This document shows positions 12,531 through 12,595 of a stretch of 12,595 bases of DNA, in pieces. A program made the position numbers and the translations under genes. Location of the stretch: assembly GCA_014381035.1 (NCBI GenBank), contig JACMIS010000039.1:1-12595 (forward strand), in the 5' to 3' direction. This DNA is from Armatimonadota bacterium. Its GTDB lineage: Bacteria; Armatimonadota; Armatimonadia; Armatimonadales; Armatimonadaceae. The notes beneath the pieces were generated by a model that searched no databases, was not told the origin of the DNA, and worked only from the letters and a program-made list of their open reading frames with translations. Each line of letters starts with the position of its first letter. The stretch's first letter is position 1.

Positions 12531-12595
12531 ATTCCTGAAACCGCATATAACAGATTCCGCATATAGAAATGTTTTCCTATGGTGTGCTGTTATAA

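Noticed and set aside
1..12595. CRISPR array, insertion sequence, prophage or toxin-antitoxin module
   Set aside because: No regular repeat-spacer array, transposase, integrase or small paired toxin genes were found.

Overview
The window reads as ordinary chromosome of a moderately GC-rich bacterium. The gene content points to a deep lineage such as Armatimonadota. There is an H-X9-DG type prepilin with the typical transmembrane start of that group, a YggS-SepF division pair (SepF is used in lineages such as Firmicutes, Actinobacteria, Cyanobacteria and Armatimonadota), and a collapsed form of the Firmicutes-like rpsU...pgpH-ybeY-dgkA order. The phylum assignment is inference from family and synteny knowledge, not a search result.

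Left part (1-1936): a small cysteine-rich membrane or exported protein of unknown role sits behind a good sigma-70 promoter with two overlapping inverted repeats just upstream. A type II prepilin-like protein follows. After that comes an inverted octamer-repeat element, then rpsU (bS21) with a strong promoter and a leader that carries a perfect complement of its own Shine-Dalgarno sequence.

Central part (2118-7895): a five-gene plus-strand cluster. It encodes the c-di-AMP phosphodiesterase PgpH, the endoribonuclease YbeY, an extended DgkA-family lipid kinase, a CNNM/CorC-type transporter-like protein with DUF21, CBS and CorC_HlyC domains, and a small DUF192 protein. YbeY carries an in-frame palindromic insert. 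The ybeY and dgkA genes have -10 boxes so close to their start codons that near-leaderless messages are possible.

Right part (7882-12595): a minus-strand lipoprotein with two homologous domains meets DUF192 tail to tail. It is divergent from yggS-sepF across a short shared promoter region with a near-symmetric -10. A two-helix membrane protein of unknown function converges on sepF across a perfect bare hairpin. The last block is a PadR regulator with a multi-pass membrane protein whose N-terminal domain resembles the HAAS/permease-prefix domain, a common PadR partner.

The most interesting signal is a pair of promoters, upstream of padR and at the right end of the window. They share TTAAC-type direct repeats phased at 11 bp and the same 21-nt distance to an extended -10 box. 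This is the layout of a PhoB/PhoP-class response-regulator site and suggests a small regulon around the padR locus. No tRNA, rRNA, CRISPR array, insertion sequence or phage gene was seen. No gene-free stretch exceeds 300 bases; the longest is 1504-1744.
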